Positions 1 to 10,629 are shown, numbered from the stretch's first letter. The stretch: DNA of 64,000 nt from Niveibacterium terrae (GCF_048213115.1 NZ_CP172404.1:3100001-3164000); one strand, 5' to 3'. Notes: generated from the sequence alone by a model not told the origin. A program made the numbers and translations.

Positions 1-572
1 AAGCGGCAGACGACCTCGAACTCCTGGGCATGGGCCTCGCCGCGGATGTTGAGCATCTCGTAATGGGGCAGCGCCTGATGATGGCCTTGCAGCCATTCCT
101 GAAGCGAAGTCTTCGGATCCTTGCCAGCATGTTTGGGATCGATCGCGGCGATCATCTCCGTATACAGGCGGGTAATCACCCCCTGCACGACGGTAAAGCC
201 CGCGTCGAGATAGGTCGCACCGAACAGCGCTTCCATCGCATCAGCGAGAATGGAAGGGCGACGGTGGCCGCCACTGCGCAATTCGCCTTCGCCCAGACGC
301 AAAGCCTGCCCGACATCGAGCTTCAGCGCCAGTTGATGCAGGCTCTCCTGCTTGACGAGGCCGGCTCTCAGGCGGGAGAGCGAGCCCTCGTCGAGTTCGG
401 GAAAGCGCTGATACAGGGCCAGCGCGATCACGCAATTGAGCAGGCCATCGCCGATGAATTCCAGCCGCTCGTTGTGGGGAATGCCGAAACTGCGGTGAGT
501 CAGGGCCTGTTCAAGCAGGTGCTGATCGCCAAAATGATGGCCTAGCGCATGCTGGATGGCGTCTCGATTCAT
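1..572 (-). CDS. rnc: Ribonuclease III (3' end cut by window edge)
   Basis: Double-strand-specific endoribonuclease that processes rRNA precursors and structured mRNAs. About 190 residues are visible from ATG at 570-572. The family signature is read as NERLEFIGDG near residue 37, followed by the helical nuclease domain (SILADAMEALFGATYLD), and the start of the dsRNA-binding domain (DPKTSLQEWLQG) is reached before the window ends. The start lies 6 bases after the stop of the DUF4845 gene, so it is probably translated from the lepA-lepB-DUF4845-rnc transcript, the usual betaproteobacterial order. Only the extreme C-terminus is missing, because of the window boundary. Confidence 0.95.
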   Translation of the reverse strand, partial: MNRDAIQHALGHHFGDQHLLEQALTHRSFGIPHNERLEFIGDGLLNCVIALALYQRFPELDEGSLSRLRAGLVKQESLHQLALKLDVGQALRLGEGELRSGGHRRPSILADAMEALFGATYLDAGFTVVQGVITRLYTEMIAAIDPKHAGKDPKTSLQEWLQGHHQALPHYEMLNIRGEAHAQEFEVVCR

Positions 573-578
573 GATCAC

Positions 579-950
579 TCAATTGGCGGCAGCACTATCG
601 CCCGAGCTGCTCGCAGAAAAAGAAAAAACCAGCGCGACATTTGCGACAAGCGGGACACGCCTTTCCCACTGCGCAGCGACGACAAAGCGATTGCCATCCT
701 TGGAGATCTCGAGATCCGCGGCCTTCACCGAATCGATATCTTCGACGTCGGCACGGCGCTGGAAGGCGCTGCGCAGACCTTCGGGCGACTGGGCGTCGCC
801 GCTGGAAACGACCGAGACCAAGGCCTTCTTGACCGAGAAATACTCGTTATACACGGGAACGGTGCGCATCCCGAGGATGATCGATCCGATCACCAGAACC
901 GCGATGATGAGCGTGCCAATCAGGGAAATACCGCGCTGACGCTTGTCCAT
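579..950 (-). CDS. DUF4845 single-pass membrane protein
   Basis: Small membrane protein of unknown function found between lepB and rnc in betaproteobacteria. I chose the ATG at 948-950 (MDKRQRGIS) because GAGGA lies just upstream. An in-frame start at 980 would overlap lepB and lacks support. The N-terminus has a prepilin-like basic patch and one membrane segment (about residues 9-29, LIGTLIIAVLVIGSIILG), followed by a soluble domain of about 90 residues. The position suggests co-expression with signal peptidase and RNase III; the function is unknown. Confidence 0.8.
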   Translation of the reverse strand: MDKRQRGISLIGTLIIAVLVIGSIILGMRTVPVYNEYFSVKKALVSVVSSGDAQSPEGLRSAFQRRADVEDIDSVKAADLEISKDGNRFVVAAQWERRVPLVANVALVFSFSASSSGDSAAAN

Positions 951-963
951 TGGAATCCTCGGA

Positions 964-1758
964 TCAGTGGAAACGACCAATTCTCTTCAGGTCGCTGAAA
1001 TTGAACCAGATGAAGAAAGCCCGGCCCCTCAGGTTGGCATCGGGAACAAAGCCCCAGATCCGCGAATCGGCGCTCTGATCGCGGTTATCACCCATCATGA
1101 AGTAATGCCCGGCGGGAACCTTGCAGCGGAAGCCGTCGCTAGTATAGACACAGTTCTCGCGGTAGGGATAAGCGAGGGGCTGCTGAACGAAAGCCGGGGC
1201 ATCGCTGTCATTGAGGATGTGGTGCTCGACCCCACCCAGCGTCTCGACGAACTGCTGCGCATATTGCAGACGTTCAGCATTCAGATAAGGAGCGACTTCG
1301 CGGGTCGTCATATCGACGCCATTGACCTTGATCTTCTTGTTGATGTACTCGACCGTATCACCGGGCAGACCGACTACGCGCTTGATGTAATCCTGGGAAG
1401 GATTCATCGGGTAGCGGAATACGACGACATCGCCACGCTTGGGGTTTCCGGTTTCGATAATTTTCTTGTCGAGAACCGGCAGACGGATCCCGTAAGAGTA
1501 CTTGTTGACGAGGATGAAATCGCCAACCAGCAAGGTCGGGATCATCGATCCGGAAGGAATCCGGAAGGGCTCGACGAGGAAGGAGCGAAGCAGGAAGATC
1601 GCCAGCAGAATGGGGAAAAAACCGGCCCCCCATTCGACCCAGACCGGCTCGGGGCTGCCTTCGGTGCGACGTTTGCGCATCACAAAACGATCGAGCGCCC
1701 ACAAGACCCCGGTCACCAGCGAAAGCACGAAAAGAATCAGTGCAAAATCCACGATCAC
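964..1758 (-). CDS. lepB: Signal peptidase I
   Basis: Membrane-bound serine/lysine peptidase (S26) that removes signal peptides at the periplasmic face. It has two N-terminal membrane segments (about residues 3-22 and 46-62). The catalytic serine is in PSGSM (Ser71) and the general-base lysine in YIKRVVGLPGD (Lys126). The C-terminal GDNRDQSADSRIWGFV motif is intact, and the 264-residue length is normal. It sits between lepA and the DUF4845 gene in one minus-strand series. Confidence 0.97.
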   Translation of the reverse strand: MIVDFALILFVLSLVTGVLWALDRFVMRKRRTEGSPEPVWVEWGAGFFPILLAIFLLRSFLVEPFRIPSGSMIPTLLVGDFILVNKYSYGIRLPVLDKKIIETGNPKRGDVVVFRYPMNPSQDYIKRVVGLPGDTVEYINKKIKVNGVDMTTREVAPYLNAERLQYAQQFVETLGGVEHHILNDSDAPAFVQQPLAYPYRENCVYTSDGFRCKVPAGHYFMMGDNRDQSADSRIWGFVPDANLRGRAFFIWFNFSDLKRIGRFH

Positions 1759-1785
1759 TCCCTGTTTTGAGCCGGACGGACCGGC

Positions 1786-3582
<1,797 letters not shown>

Positions 3583-3587
3583 GCCAT

Positions 3588-3613
3588 GAAAAAGGGTGCG
3601 CTACCGCACCCTT
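3588..3613 (-). terminator. Terminator-like hairpin in the lepA leader
   Basis: On the minus strand a 9-bp stem (AAGGGTGCG / CGCACCCTT) with a 4-base loop is followed by TTTTT. It lies between the protease gene and lepA and has the form of a Rho-independent terminator. Its T run ends only 6 bases before the lepA ATG, so it could also act as an attenuator or occlude initiation. Confidence 0.6.
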
Positions 3614-3666
3614 CCTGAGAATCTTTCGGTTGATCAGTTCCTCATTATATCCGAGGCGCGCTTGCG

Positions 3667-5076
3667 TTATGGCTGAACCGGCATCCTCAGCGAGACGAAA
3701 CTCTGGGTAGAGCCACGCTTGACCAGCAGCGAAATGCTCTCGCCGCGCTGAACCTGGTTGGCAAAGCGGTTGAACTGCTCGACCGAGCGGAATTCGACCG
3801 CCTGCCCGCGCCGAGTTCCCGACAGGATCACATCACCACCGCGCAGCTGCGCCCGGGCGGCAAGCCCGCGCGCATCCTTGACCGCGATGCCGCCATCGAG
3901 CTTCGCGCGCCGCTTCTGCTCACCCGACAGAGGCGCGAGGAGCAGACCGAAACGGTTCGCGCCGACGGCTTCGATGTGTCGCGCCGGTTTGCGGGGCGCG
4001 TCATTGTCGTCAGGCAGCGCCGCAACAATCAGCGCGACATTGCGCAGCACTCCTTTTTGCCAGACCTGAACGGTCGAACGGGCGCCCGGCTTCGCGTTGC
4101 CGACGATGCGCGGCAGATCGAAGGAGGATGGAATGGGTCTGCCGTCAAAGCGCAGGATCACATCGCCGACGCGTATCCCGGCCTTCTCGGCGGGGCTGTT
4201 CTTCTCGAGTGCGCTGACCAGAGCCCCCTGAGCCCCCTTCAGGCCGAAGCTGTCGGCGAGATCGCGCGTCACTTCCTGGATCACGACGCCAATGCGCCCG
4301 CGCGTGACCTTTCCGGTCGCGCGCAGCTGGTTATGGACACCGATCGCGACATCGATCGGAATCGCGAACGACAGGCCCATGAAGCCTCCCGTTTCGCTGT
4401 AGATCTGCGAATTGATACCGACGACCTCGCCCTTCAGATTGAAGAGCGGACCGCCCGAATTTCCCGGGTTGATCGCAACATCGGTCTGAATGAAAGGCAC
4501 CAGGTTCTCGTCGGGCAGCGATCGCCCCTTGGCGCTGACGATCCCGGCGGTCACCGTGTGATCAAAGCCGAAGGGGGAGCCGATCGCAACGACCCAGTCG
4601 CCGACGCGCAGCCGGTTCACGTCGCCGAGCGTCACGCGGGGCAGATTGTTCGCGTCGATCTTCAGCACTGCGATATCGGTCCGCTTGTCCATGCCGATCA
4701 GCCGGGCGCGAAATTCACGCTTATCGACGAGGCGGACCGTGATCTCATCGGTCGCCTCGATCACATGGGCATTGGTCAGGATATAGCCGTCCTGAGAGAC
4801 GATGAAGCCCGAACCCAGCGACAGCTCATCCTCTTCGCGCGGCGGGGGCTGATGCTTGGGCATGAAGCGGCGGAAGAACTCGTTCATCGAATCCGCATCG
4901 CCCGATCGCTTCGCGCGCGGCAGCGGAATCGCGCTGATATTGACGACCGCGGGCGCGAGGCGCTCAACCAGATCGGCGAACTCCGGGTACTCGCGCGCCT
5001 GAGCGGCGCAAACCCAGAGCAGCACCATCAGCGCCAGGCAGAAACGGGAGACGCGAATCACAGCGAGCTTCCGCAT
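3667..5076 (-). CDS. mucD: Periplasmic Do-type serine protease (MucD/DegP family)
   Basis: HtrA-family protease/chaperone for misfolded envelope proteins. I start it at ATG 5074-5076 (MRKLAVIRV), giving 469 residues. This places a signal peptide ending near AQA at residues 24-26; the longer open frame upstream only mirrors rseC. The triad motifs are TNAHVI (His), RTDIAVLKI (Asp) and NPGNSGGPL (Ser), followed by two PDZ domains; the second is more divergent. The start overlaps the end of rseC by 19 bases, so the gene belongs to the sigmaE operon, as mucD does in pseudomonads and many betaproteobacteria. Confidence 0.93.
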   Translation of the reverse strand: MRKLAVIRVSRFCLALMVLLWVCAAQAREYPEFADLVERLAPAVVNISAIPLPRAKRSGDADSMNEFFRRFMPKHQPPPREEDELSLGSGFIVSQDGYILTNAHVIEATDEITVRLVDKREFRARLIGMDKRTDIAVLKIDANNLPRVTLGDVNRLRVGDWVVAIGSPFGFDHTVTAGIVSAKGRSLPDENLVPFIQTDVAINPGNSGGPLFNLKGEVVGINSQIYSETGGFMGLSFAIPIDVAIGVHNQLRATGKVTRGRIGVVIQEVTRDLADSFGLKGAQGALVSALEKNSPAEKAGIRVGDVILRFDGRPIPSSFDLPRIVGNAKPGARSTVQVWQKGVLRNVALIVAALPDDNDAPRKPARHIEAVGANRFGLLLAPLSGEQKRRAKLDGGIAVKDARGLAARAQLRGGDVILSGTRRGQAVEFRSVEQFNRFANQVQRGESISLLVKRGSTQSFVSLRMPVQP

Positions 5077-5516
5077 CGGCTCTGACTCAGCGAAGCTTCG
5101 ACAACCTCGACCTTCATCGCGCTGCGCAGCGCCGGCAGCCTGGCCAGAGCGCGACCGAGAACATAGGCAGCAAGCGCGACCGAGACGGCCGCCAAAGCCG
5201 CGCCGCCGTCGCCGAGCCCGGCCAGGCTGGCGAGCGAGGCACCAGCGAGCAAGCCGAGAGCGGGCAGGCCATAGGCCAGAAGCGCAGCCAGACGCGGCCC
5301 CTGATCGGGGACCGCAACGCTGACCCAGTCCCCGGGCTGCGCGCCCAAGGTATTGAGGGCGCGGAACTCGGTGCGGCGTAAGCCCAAGCCGTCGCCGGCT
5401 GCGCCACCGCAACCTCCCGGTTCGTGGCAATGGCCGCAACCGACCAGGGGGTCGATCGCGACAATCGCCTCGCCCCCCTCTACGCTGACGACTCTCGCCT
5501 TCCGGTAGGTTTTCAC
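5058..5516 (-). CDS. rseC: RseC/MucC family membrane protein
   Basis: Positive modulator of sigmaE or SoxR-reducing-system-type protein (RseC_MucC family). It has an N-terminal cytoplasmic domain with a cysteine cluster, GCGHCHEPGGCGG (Cys27, Cys30, Cys36). Two membrane helices follow at about residues 74-98 and 102-122, then a short basic tail. Its ATG overlaps the rseA stop by 4 bases and its end overlaps the protease gene. rseB would normally lie between rseA and rseC or mucD but is not here. Confidence 0.85.
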   Translation of the reverse strand: MKTYRKARVVSVEGGEAIVAIDPLVGCGHCHEPGGCGGAAGDGLGLRRTEFRALNTLGAQPGDWVSVAVPDQGPRLAALLAYGLPALGLLAGASLASLAGLGDGGAALAAVSVALAAYVLGRALARLPALRSAMKVEVVEASLSQSRCGSSL

Positions 5517-5998
5517 TTGCCCGCACTCCGCTCGGTCACTGCGCGGACATAGCCTCCCGGAGCCGACTGCGCCCCGTCGCGGGATCTCAGATAAGCCGGG
5601 TTATCCACCCGGGAAGACGAAGCCCTGGCTGCCTGCACCGCAGAGTTCGGGGCGCTGGCGATGCCGGGCGCCGAAGAAGGCATGGGCGAGCGCAAGGCCG
5701 CCCAGGCGACCATTGCCACGGCCGTCGCTGCAGCTGCCATCGCCAGGGGCCGCTGGGCCCAGGAGAGGCCGCGTCGCTTCGCGGCCGGCGCCAACACGGT
5801 CGGCTCGTCCTGAAGGCGCGCCATCACGGAGGAACTCAGATCCGCCCCCGCCGCCTCACCTCTGAGGCAGTCGCCGATCAGGCTGTAGCAGCGCCACTCA
5901 TCGCGCAGCGCTGCTGATCCATCCAGCGCGTCGAACACTCGATGCGCCTCGCTCTCGTCGAGCTCGCCGTCGATCAACGCCGAAATCTGCTCTTTCAT
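5513..5998 (-). CDS. rseA: Anti-sigmaE factor RseA
   Basis: Single-pass inner-membrane anti-sigma factor that holds RpoE until cleaved by site-1 and site-2 proteases. The N-terminus (MKEQISALIDGELDESEA) matches the sigma-binding domain. A membrane segment lies at about residues 86-102. The periplasmic tail is only about 58 residues and low in complexity. It starts 4 bases after the rpoE stop. The short tail and lack of rseB suggest simplified periplasmic control (inference). Confidence 0.88.
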   Translation of the reverse strand: MKEQISALIDGELDESEAHRVFDALDGSAALRDEWRCYSLIGDCLRGEAAGADLSSSVMARLQDEPTVLAPAAKRRGLSWAQRPLAMAAAATAVAMVAWAALRSPMPSSAPGIASAPNSAVQAARASSSRVDNPAYLRSRDGAQSAPGGYVRAVTERSAGK

Positions 5999-6002
5999 TT
6001 GC

Positions 6003-6602
6003 TCACCACCTCTTGTCCGGCCTCGTATCCAGCAACGGTCTCAGGCGCTCGGAAATCGCATCGCGCGCACGGAAGATCCGCGAGCGCACGGTGCCAATGG
6101 GGCAACCCATCGTCGCGGCGATTTCCTCGTAACTCAGGCCTTCGATCTCCCGCAAAACAATCGCCATCCTCAACTCTTCAGGCAGATGCTCCATCGCCTC
6201 GTCGACCGCTTCGACGACCTGACGGCTCATCATCAGGCGCTCGGGCGTGTCGATATCCCTCAGCTGCTCGGCATCCTCAAAGCCTTCGGCGTCCTCCGAC
6301 TGGATGTCGGAACGCGAGGAAGCCCGCCGCCCGAGGGAAACGAGGTAGTTCTTTGCGGTATTGATCCCGATCCGGTAGAGCCACGTGTAGAACGCGCTCT
6401 CGCCGCGAAACGAGGAAAGCGCACGATAGGCTTTTATGAAAGCCTCCTGCACGACATCCTCGACCTCGGCCGGGTCTCGAATCATCCGCGACAGCAGACG
6501 GGAGAGCTTGCGCTGGTACTTGGTGACCAGAAGGCCGAAGGCCTGCTTGTCACCTCGCTGCACACGCTCGACCAGTTGCTGGTCAATCTGGCGATCGCTC
6601 AT
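6003..6602 (-). CDS. rpoE: ECF sigma factor RpoE (sigmaE/AlgU type)
   Basis: Extracytoplasmic-function sigma factor directing envelope-stress transcription. Region 2 is about residues 19-62 (DPAEVEDVVQEAFIKAYRA) and region 4 about residues 141-182 (EIEGLSYEEIAATMGCPIGT). The 199-residue length is standard. It is the first gene of the rpoE-rseA-rseC-mucD operon and diverges from nadB. Confidence 0.96.
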   Translation of the reverse strand: MSDRQIDQQLVERVQRGDKQAFGLLVTKYQRKLSRLLSRMIRDPAEVEDVVQEAFIKAYRALSSFRGESAFYTWLYRIGINTAKNYLVSLGRRASSRSDIQSEDAEGFEDAEQLRDIDTPERLMMSRQVVEAVDEAMEHLPEELRMAIVLREIEGLSYEEIAATMGCPIGTVRSRIFRARDAISERLRPLLDTRPDKRW

Positions 6603-6652
6603 GGAATTGCGGGTAGTTGGACAGATGCTGCGCCCCGTCGGGCCAGCTCGGC

Positions 6653-6658
6653 AGTATA
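6653..6658 (-). promoter_or_regulatory. Possible -10 element upstream of rpoE
   Basis: TATACT on the minus strand about 50 bases upstream of the rpoE ATG matches a sigma70 -10 hexamer. No good -35 hexamer is visible at 16-18 bases. I did not find a clear sigmaE-type GGAACTT element in this 219-base gap. Confidence 0.3.
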
Positions 6659-6821
6659 GCCGAAGCCCGCCCGCCTCCCTTCGCGAACTCTGCCGGCAAA
6701 GACACCCGGCAGCATGAAAAGTTCAGCGCACATCCGCGCTGTTGCGCAAGCGCCCGCGCGAAAACCCTTCCCTGCCGTGCGTGCTATATTTGCCCATCTC
6801 CCCGCGACAAGTGGCACGATC

Positions 6822-8435
6822 GTGTTCCAGTTCGACGTTCTCATCATCGGCAGTGGTCTTGCCGGACAATCCCTCGCCCTTCGCCTCGCCGACCAGCATT
6901 CGGTCGCGCTGATCAGCAAACGCCTGCTCGAGGACGGAGCCAGCTCGGGCGCCCAGGGCGGCATCGCCGCCGTCGTCGACCCGCTCGATTCGGTCGATGC
7001 CCACATCCAGGACACCGTGATCGCCGGCGCCGGCCTCAACGATGCGGCGGCGACCCGCTTCGTCGTCGAGCACAGCCACGCCGCGATCGACTGGCTCGCC
7101 GAGCAGGGCGTGCCCTTCACGCCGTCCGAGGAAGGTCCGCTGCACATGCACCTGACCCGCGAAGGCGGGCACAGCCACAGGCGCATCGCCCACGTCGCCG
7201 ACGCGACCGGAGCCGCGGTGCAGCGCACGCTGACCGAGAAAGTCCGCGAACACCCGAACATCCGCGTCTTCGAAAACCACGCAGCGATCGACCTGATCGC
7301 CGGTCACAAGTGCGGCAGACCCGACGCGGGCTGCCTGGGTGCCTACATCCTCGATATCCAGGCCGATCACGTCGACACTTTTCTCGCCCGCAACACCGTT
7401 CTCGCGACCGGCGGCGCAGGAAAAGTCTATCTGTACACGACCAACCCGGACACTTCGACCGGCGACGGCATCGCGATGGCCTGGCGGGCGGGCTGTCGGG
7501 CATCGAACATGGAGTTCATCCAGTTCCACCCGACCTGCCTCTTCCACCCCGAGGCGAAGTCCTTCCTGATCTCTGAAGCGGTGCGCGGCGAGGGCGGCCT
7601 GCTCCGCCTGCCCGATGGCAGCCGCTTCATGCCGGCGCACGACGAGCGCGCCGAACTCGCTCCGCGCGACATCGTCGCCCGTTCGATCGACTACGAGATG
7701 AAGAAGCACGGTCTGGACTGCGTCTATCTGGACATCAGCCACAAACCGGCGGATTTCATCCTCTCCCACTTCCCGAACATCCACGCCAAATGCCTCAGCT
7801 ACGGCATTGACATCACCCGCGACCCGATCCCGGTCGTCCCTGCCGCCCACTACACCTGCGGGGGCGTGCTGACCGACCTGCGCGGGCGCACCGATCTGCC
7901 CGGCCTCTACACGATTGGCGAGGCCGCCTGCACCGGTCTGCACGGAGCGAACCGGCTGGCCAGCAACTCGCTGCTCGAATGCGTCGTGTTCGGCGCCGCG
8001 GCGGCCCGCGACATCGCCGCGCACAGCCGCGCGATGCCCGAGGCCGTGCCGGAGTGGGACGACAGCAAGGTCACCGATTCGGATGAAGCGGTCGTGATCT
8101 CGCACAACTGGGACGAATTGCGCCGCTCGATGTGGGACTACGTCGGCATCGTCCGGACTACGAAGCGGCTGCAGCGCGCGAAACACCGGATCGCGCTGCT
8201 CAAGAAGGAGATCCAGGAGTTCTATGCGAACTTCCGGGTCAGCAACGACCTGCTGGAATTGCGCAACCTCGTGACCAGCGCCGAGCTGATCGTCAAGGGC
8301 GCGCTGGCGCGCAAGGAGAGCCGGGGCCTGCACTTCAGCCGCGACTATCCGGAAACCCTGCCGGTCGCCAAACCCGGGATCCTGAAGAATCCGGGCTTTC
8401 CTAAGGGCTTGCGCTCCTGGATCGATCAGGACTGA
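6822..8435 (+). CDS. nadB: L-aspartate oxidase
   Basis: FAD enzyme converting L-aspartate to iminoaspartate, the first step of de novo NAD synthesis. The FAD-binding GSGLAGQS motif is near residue 10; the active-site region HGANRLASNSLLE and the C-terminal helical domain are intact. I chose GTG at 6822 because it gives 537 residues, the usual length, and puts the dinucleotide fold at the N-terminus. An upstream ATG at 6714 adds 36 residues unlike the family. The gene diverges from rpoE and runs into the convergent ygfX-like gene, overlapping it by 35 bases. Confidence 0.93.
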   Translation: MFQFDVLIIGSGLAGQSLALRLADQHSVALISKRLLEDGASSGAQGGIAAVVDPLDSVDAHIQDTVIAGAGLNDAAATRFVVEHSHAAIDWLAEQGVPFTPSEEGPLHMHLTREGGHSHRRIAHVADATGAAVQRTLTEKVREHPNIRVFENHAAIDLIAGHKCGRPDAGCLGAYILDIQADHVDTFLARNTVLATGGAGKVYLYTTNPDTSTGDGIAMAWRAGCRASNMEFIQFHPTCLFHPEAKSFLISEAVRGEGGLLRLPDGSRFMPAHDERAELAPRDIVARSIDYEMKKHGLDCVYLDISHKPADFILSHFPNIHAKCLSYGIDITRDPIPVVPAAHYTCGGVLTDLRGRTDLPGLYTIGEAACTGLHGANRLASNSLLECVVFGAAAARDIAAHSRAMPEAVPEWDDSKVTDSDEAVVISHNWDELRRSMWDYVGIVRTTKRLQRAKHRIALLKKEIQEFYANFRVSNDLLELRNLVTSAELIVKGALARKESRGLHFSRDYPETLPVAKPGILKNPGFPKGLRSWIDQD

Positions 8436-8850
8436 AAGCGCGCCAGCGCAGCCAGATTCTGAGCCTGCGCCAGGAGGTGGAGTCGGTCGAATCGGCCATC
8501 AGGCAGATCGACTGGCTCTCGCCGCTCGCCAGAGCGCGCCAGCGCAGCACGATCCAGATTCCGGCGAAATCGACGCAGCCCGGGAGCATCTCCAGCAGCT
8601 GCTGATCCTCGCCGCGCACCAGCACCGGATCGCCGAATTCCGGCAGCTTGAGCCTCCACTCCCCCTTGATCCGGACCAGCCGCCAGGACTGGATCAGCGA
8701 AGCCGCGACCAGCGCAAGGCCGGCGAGCGGCCCCCAGAGCGGAACCCGCAGGACCAGCAGCACCGCGATCATCGCCAGCGCGGCACCGTGCAGCAGGATC
8801 AGCAGTGCAATCAGCCGGCGCGATGCGCGGACCGCCAGAACCTCAGCCAT
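8401..8850 (-). CDS. Small membrane protein, YgfX/CptA-like
   Basis: A 149-residue protein with two adjacent membrane helices (about residues 12-32 and 36-54). A soluble domain follows with the pattern SWRLVRIKGEWRLKLPEFGDP and a tryptophan/arginine-rich end. This layout matches the YgfX family, often encoded next to nadB in betaproteobacteria. Its last 35 bases overlap nadB on the other strand. The family call rests on topology and context; function unproved. Confidence 0.55.
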   Translation of the reverse strand: MAEVLAVRASRRLIALLILLHGAALAMIAVLLVLRVPLWGPLAGLALVAASLIQSWRLVRIKGEWRLKLPEFGDPVLVRGEDQQLLEMLPGCVDFAGIWIVLRWRALASGESQSICLMADSTDSTSWRRLRIWLRWRAFSPDRSRSASP

Positions 8851-9001
8851 CAGCTCTCCCCAAACGTCGAAAGTCCCGCTGCGATCGCGCGGATGCGGAC
8901 AAGCTAACCGACAAGACGTGCGTATTCACGCGAAGTTGCCGAGGATACGGGCCGGATTTCACTATCCCGATCCGCGAAATCAGCGGCTAGGGTTTTGATG
9001 C

Positions 9002-9037
9002 AAAAAAGCCCCGGGCTCTTGAAGAGCGACCGGGGCC
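9002..9037 (-). terminator. Rho-independent terminator of the fab operon
   Basis: On the minus strand, GCCCCGG and CCGGGGC enclose a second small hairpin (GCTC/GAGC) and are followed by TTTTTT. It lies about 20 bases after the fabF stop and closes the fatty-acid operon. Confidence 0.88.
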
Positions 9038-9056
9038 TTCTGGAGAGAGCCTGAAC

Positions 9057-10295
9057 TCAGATCTTGCGGAAAACCAGCGTTGCGTTCGTGCCGCCGAAGC
9101 CGAAGGAGTTCGACATTGCGGCGCGGATCGCCATCGGCCGGGCGACGTTCGGGACGTAGTCCAGATCGCAGCCTTCGCCCGCTTCGACCAGGTTGATCGT
9201 CGGCGGCGAGATCTGGTTGTGGATCGCCAGAGTCGTGAACACAGCCTCGATACCGCCAGCACCGCCGAGCAGGTGCCCGGTCATCGACTTCGTCGAGTTC
9301 ACAACGAACTTGTAAGCGTGATCACCGAAGCAGCGCTTGAGCGCCGTCGTCTCGGCCTTGTCGCCCAGCGGGGTCGAAGTGCCGTGCGCGTTCACATAGT
9401 CGATCTCGTCGGCGTTGGTCTGCGAATTGCGCAGCGCATTGGCCATGCTGCGCGAAGCGCCCGAGCCATCATCGCAGGGCGCGGTGACGTGGTGCGCATC
9501 GGCGCTCATGCCGTAGCCGGCCAGCTCCGCGTAGATCTTCGCACCGCGCGCCTTCGCGTGTTCGTACTCTTCGAGCACCAGCACACCAGCGCCTTCGCCG
9601 AGCACGAAACCGTCGCGATCCTTGTCCCAGGGACGGCTGGCGCCTTCCGGATCGTCGTTGCGCGTAGACAGCGCCCGGATCGAACAGAACCCCCCGACGC
9701 CGAGCAGCGAAACCGTCGATTCGGCCCCACCGGCGATCATCACGTCGGCATCGCCGTATTCGATCAGGCGCTGGGCCTCACCGATCGCGTGGTTGCCGGT
9801 CGCGCAAGCGCTGACCGTCGCGAAGTTCGGCCCCTTCAGACCGTACTGGATCGACAGCAGACCGGAGATCATGTTGATGATCGAGCCGGGGACGAAAAAG
9901 GGCGAGATCTTGCGCGCGCCACCTTCGCTGGTCGCGGCATGCGTCGCTTCGATCATCGGCAGTCCGCCAATGCCCGAGCCGATGCAGACACCGATACGCT
10001 CGGCGTTGTCGGGGTTTTCCGAGAAACCGGCATCCTTGATCGCGTCGATCGCGGCAGCCAGTCCGTAATGAATGAAGGTGTCGTAACGCCTTGCCTCCTT
10101 GGGGGAGACATAGGCCGACACGTCGAAATTCTTGACCTCACCGGCGATCTGGGCGGTCAGCACCGAAGCGTCGAAACGCGTGATGCGGGTGATGCCGGAG
10201 CGCCCATTGAGAATGTTGTCCCACGCCTGTGCGACAGTATTTCCGACCGGGCTGATGATGCCCAATCCGGTCACGACGACTCTACGACGACTCAA
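9057..10295 (-). CDS. fabF: Beta-ketoacyl-ACP synthase II
   Basis: Condensing enzyme that elongates acyl-ACP with malonyl-ACP. The N-terminus RRRVVVTGLGIISPVG is typical. The nucleophile cysteine is in SACATGNHAIGEA, and the two histidines are in NAHGTSTPLGD and KSMTGHLLGGAGG. At 412 residues it is full length. It directly follows acpP, the usual pairing, and is the last gene before the terminator. Confidence 0.97.
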   Translation of the reverse strand: MSRRRVVVTGLGIISPVGNTVAQAWDNILNGRSGITRITRFDASVLTAQIAGEVKNFDVSAYVSPKEARRYDTFIHYGLAAAIDAIKDAGFSENPDNAERIGVCIGSGIGGLPMIEATHAATSEGGARKISPFFVPGSIINMISGLLSIQYGLKGPNFATVSACATGNHAIGEAQRLIEYGDADVMIAGGAESTVSLLGVGGFCSIRALSTRNDDPEGASRPWDKDRDGFVLGEGAGVLVLEEYEHAKARGAKIYAELAGYGMSADAHHVTAPCDDGSGASRSMANALRNSQTNADEIDYVNAHGTSTPLGDKAETTALKRCFGDHAYKFVVNSTKSMTGHLLGGAGGIEAVFTTLAIHNQISPPTINLVEAGEGCDLDYVPNVARPMAIRAAMSNSFGFGGTNATLVFRKI

Positions 10296-10322
10296 GGTGC
10301 GCTCCGGTAGTTGAAAAGTTGA

Positions 10323-10559
10323 TTACTTCTTGTTGGCGACGACGTAGTCGATCGCTTGCTGAACCGACGTGATCTTCTCGGCTTCTTCGTCGGGAATCTC
10401 GCACTCGAATTCTTCTTCGAGCGCCATCACCAGTTCGACGGTGTCCAGAGAGTCAGCACCGAGATCGTCAACAAACGAAGACTCGTTCTTGATGTCCGCG
10501 TCGTTCACGCCGAGCTGTTCGGCAACGATCTTCCTGACGCGCTGTTCGATGTTCTCCAT
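10323..10559 (-). CDS. acpP: Acyl carrier protein
   Basis: Small acidic carrier of growing acyl chains. The phosphopantetheine site is DSL with Ser37 (GADSLDTVELVM), within 78 residues. A strong GGAAGGAG ribosome site precedes the ATG, and a separate promoter is visible upstream, in keeping with the high expression of this protein. Confidence 0.98.
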   Translation of the reverse strand: MENIEQRVRKIVAEQLGVNDADIKNESSFVDDLGADSLDTVELVMALEEEFECEIPDEEAEKITSVQQAIDYVVANKK

Positions 10560-10599
10560 TGGAACTACTCCTTCCCAGAATAAGGGCGAAAAGCCCTAT

Positions 10600-10629
10600 T
10601 TTATCAAAAAGAAATCCCTGCCCTGACAA
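10600..10629 (-). promoter_or_regulatory. Probable internal promoter for acpP-fabF
   Basis: On the minus strand TTGTCA (10624-10629), an 18-base AT-rich spacer and GATAAA (10600-10605) form a sigma70-like promoter between fabG and acpP. A small GGGC/GCCC hairpin follows in the leader before the strong ribosome site. Confidence 0.55.

Noticed and set aside
5077..5526. A 150-residue N-terminal extension of the Do protease
   Set aside because: It is an alternative frame of rseC and would bury the signal peptide; the ATG at 5074-5076 fits better.
6714..6821. A 36-residue N-terminal extension of NadB
   Set aside because: The extra residues do not match the family; GTG at 6822 gives the normal length and puts the FAD motif at the start.
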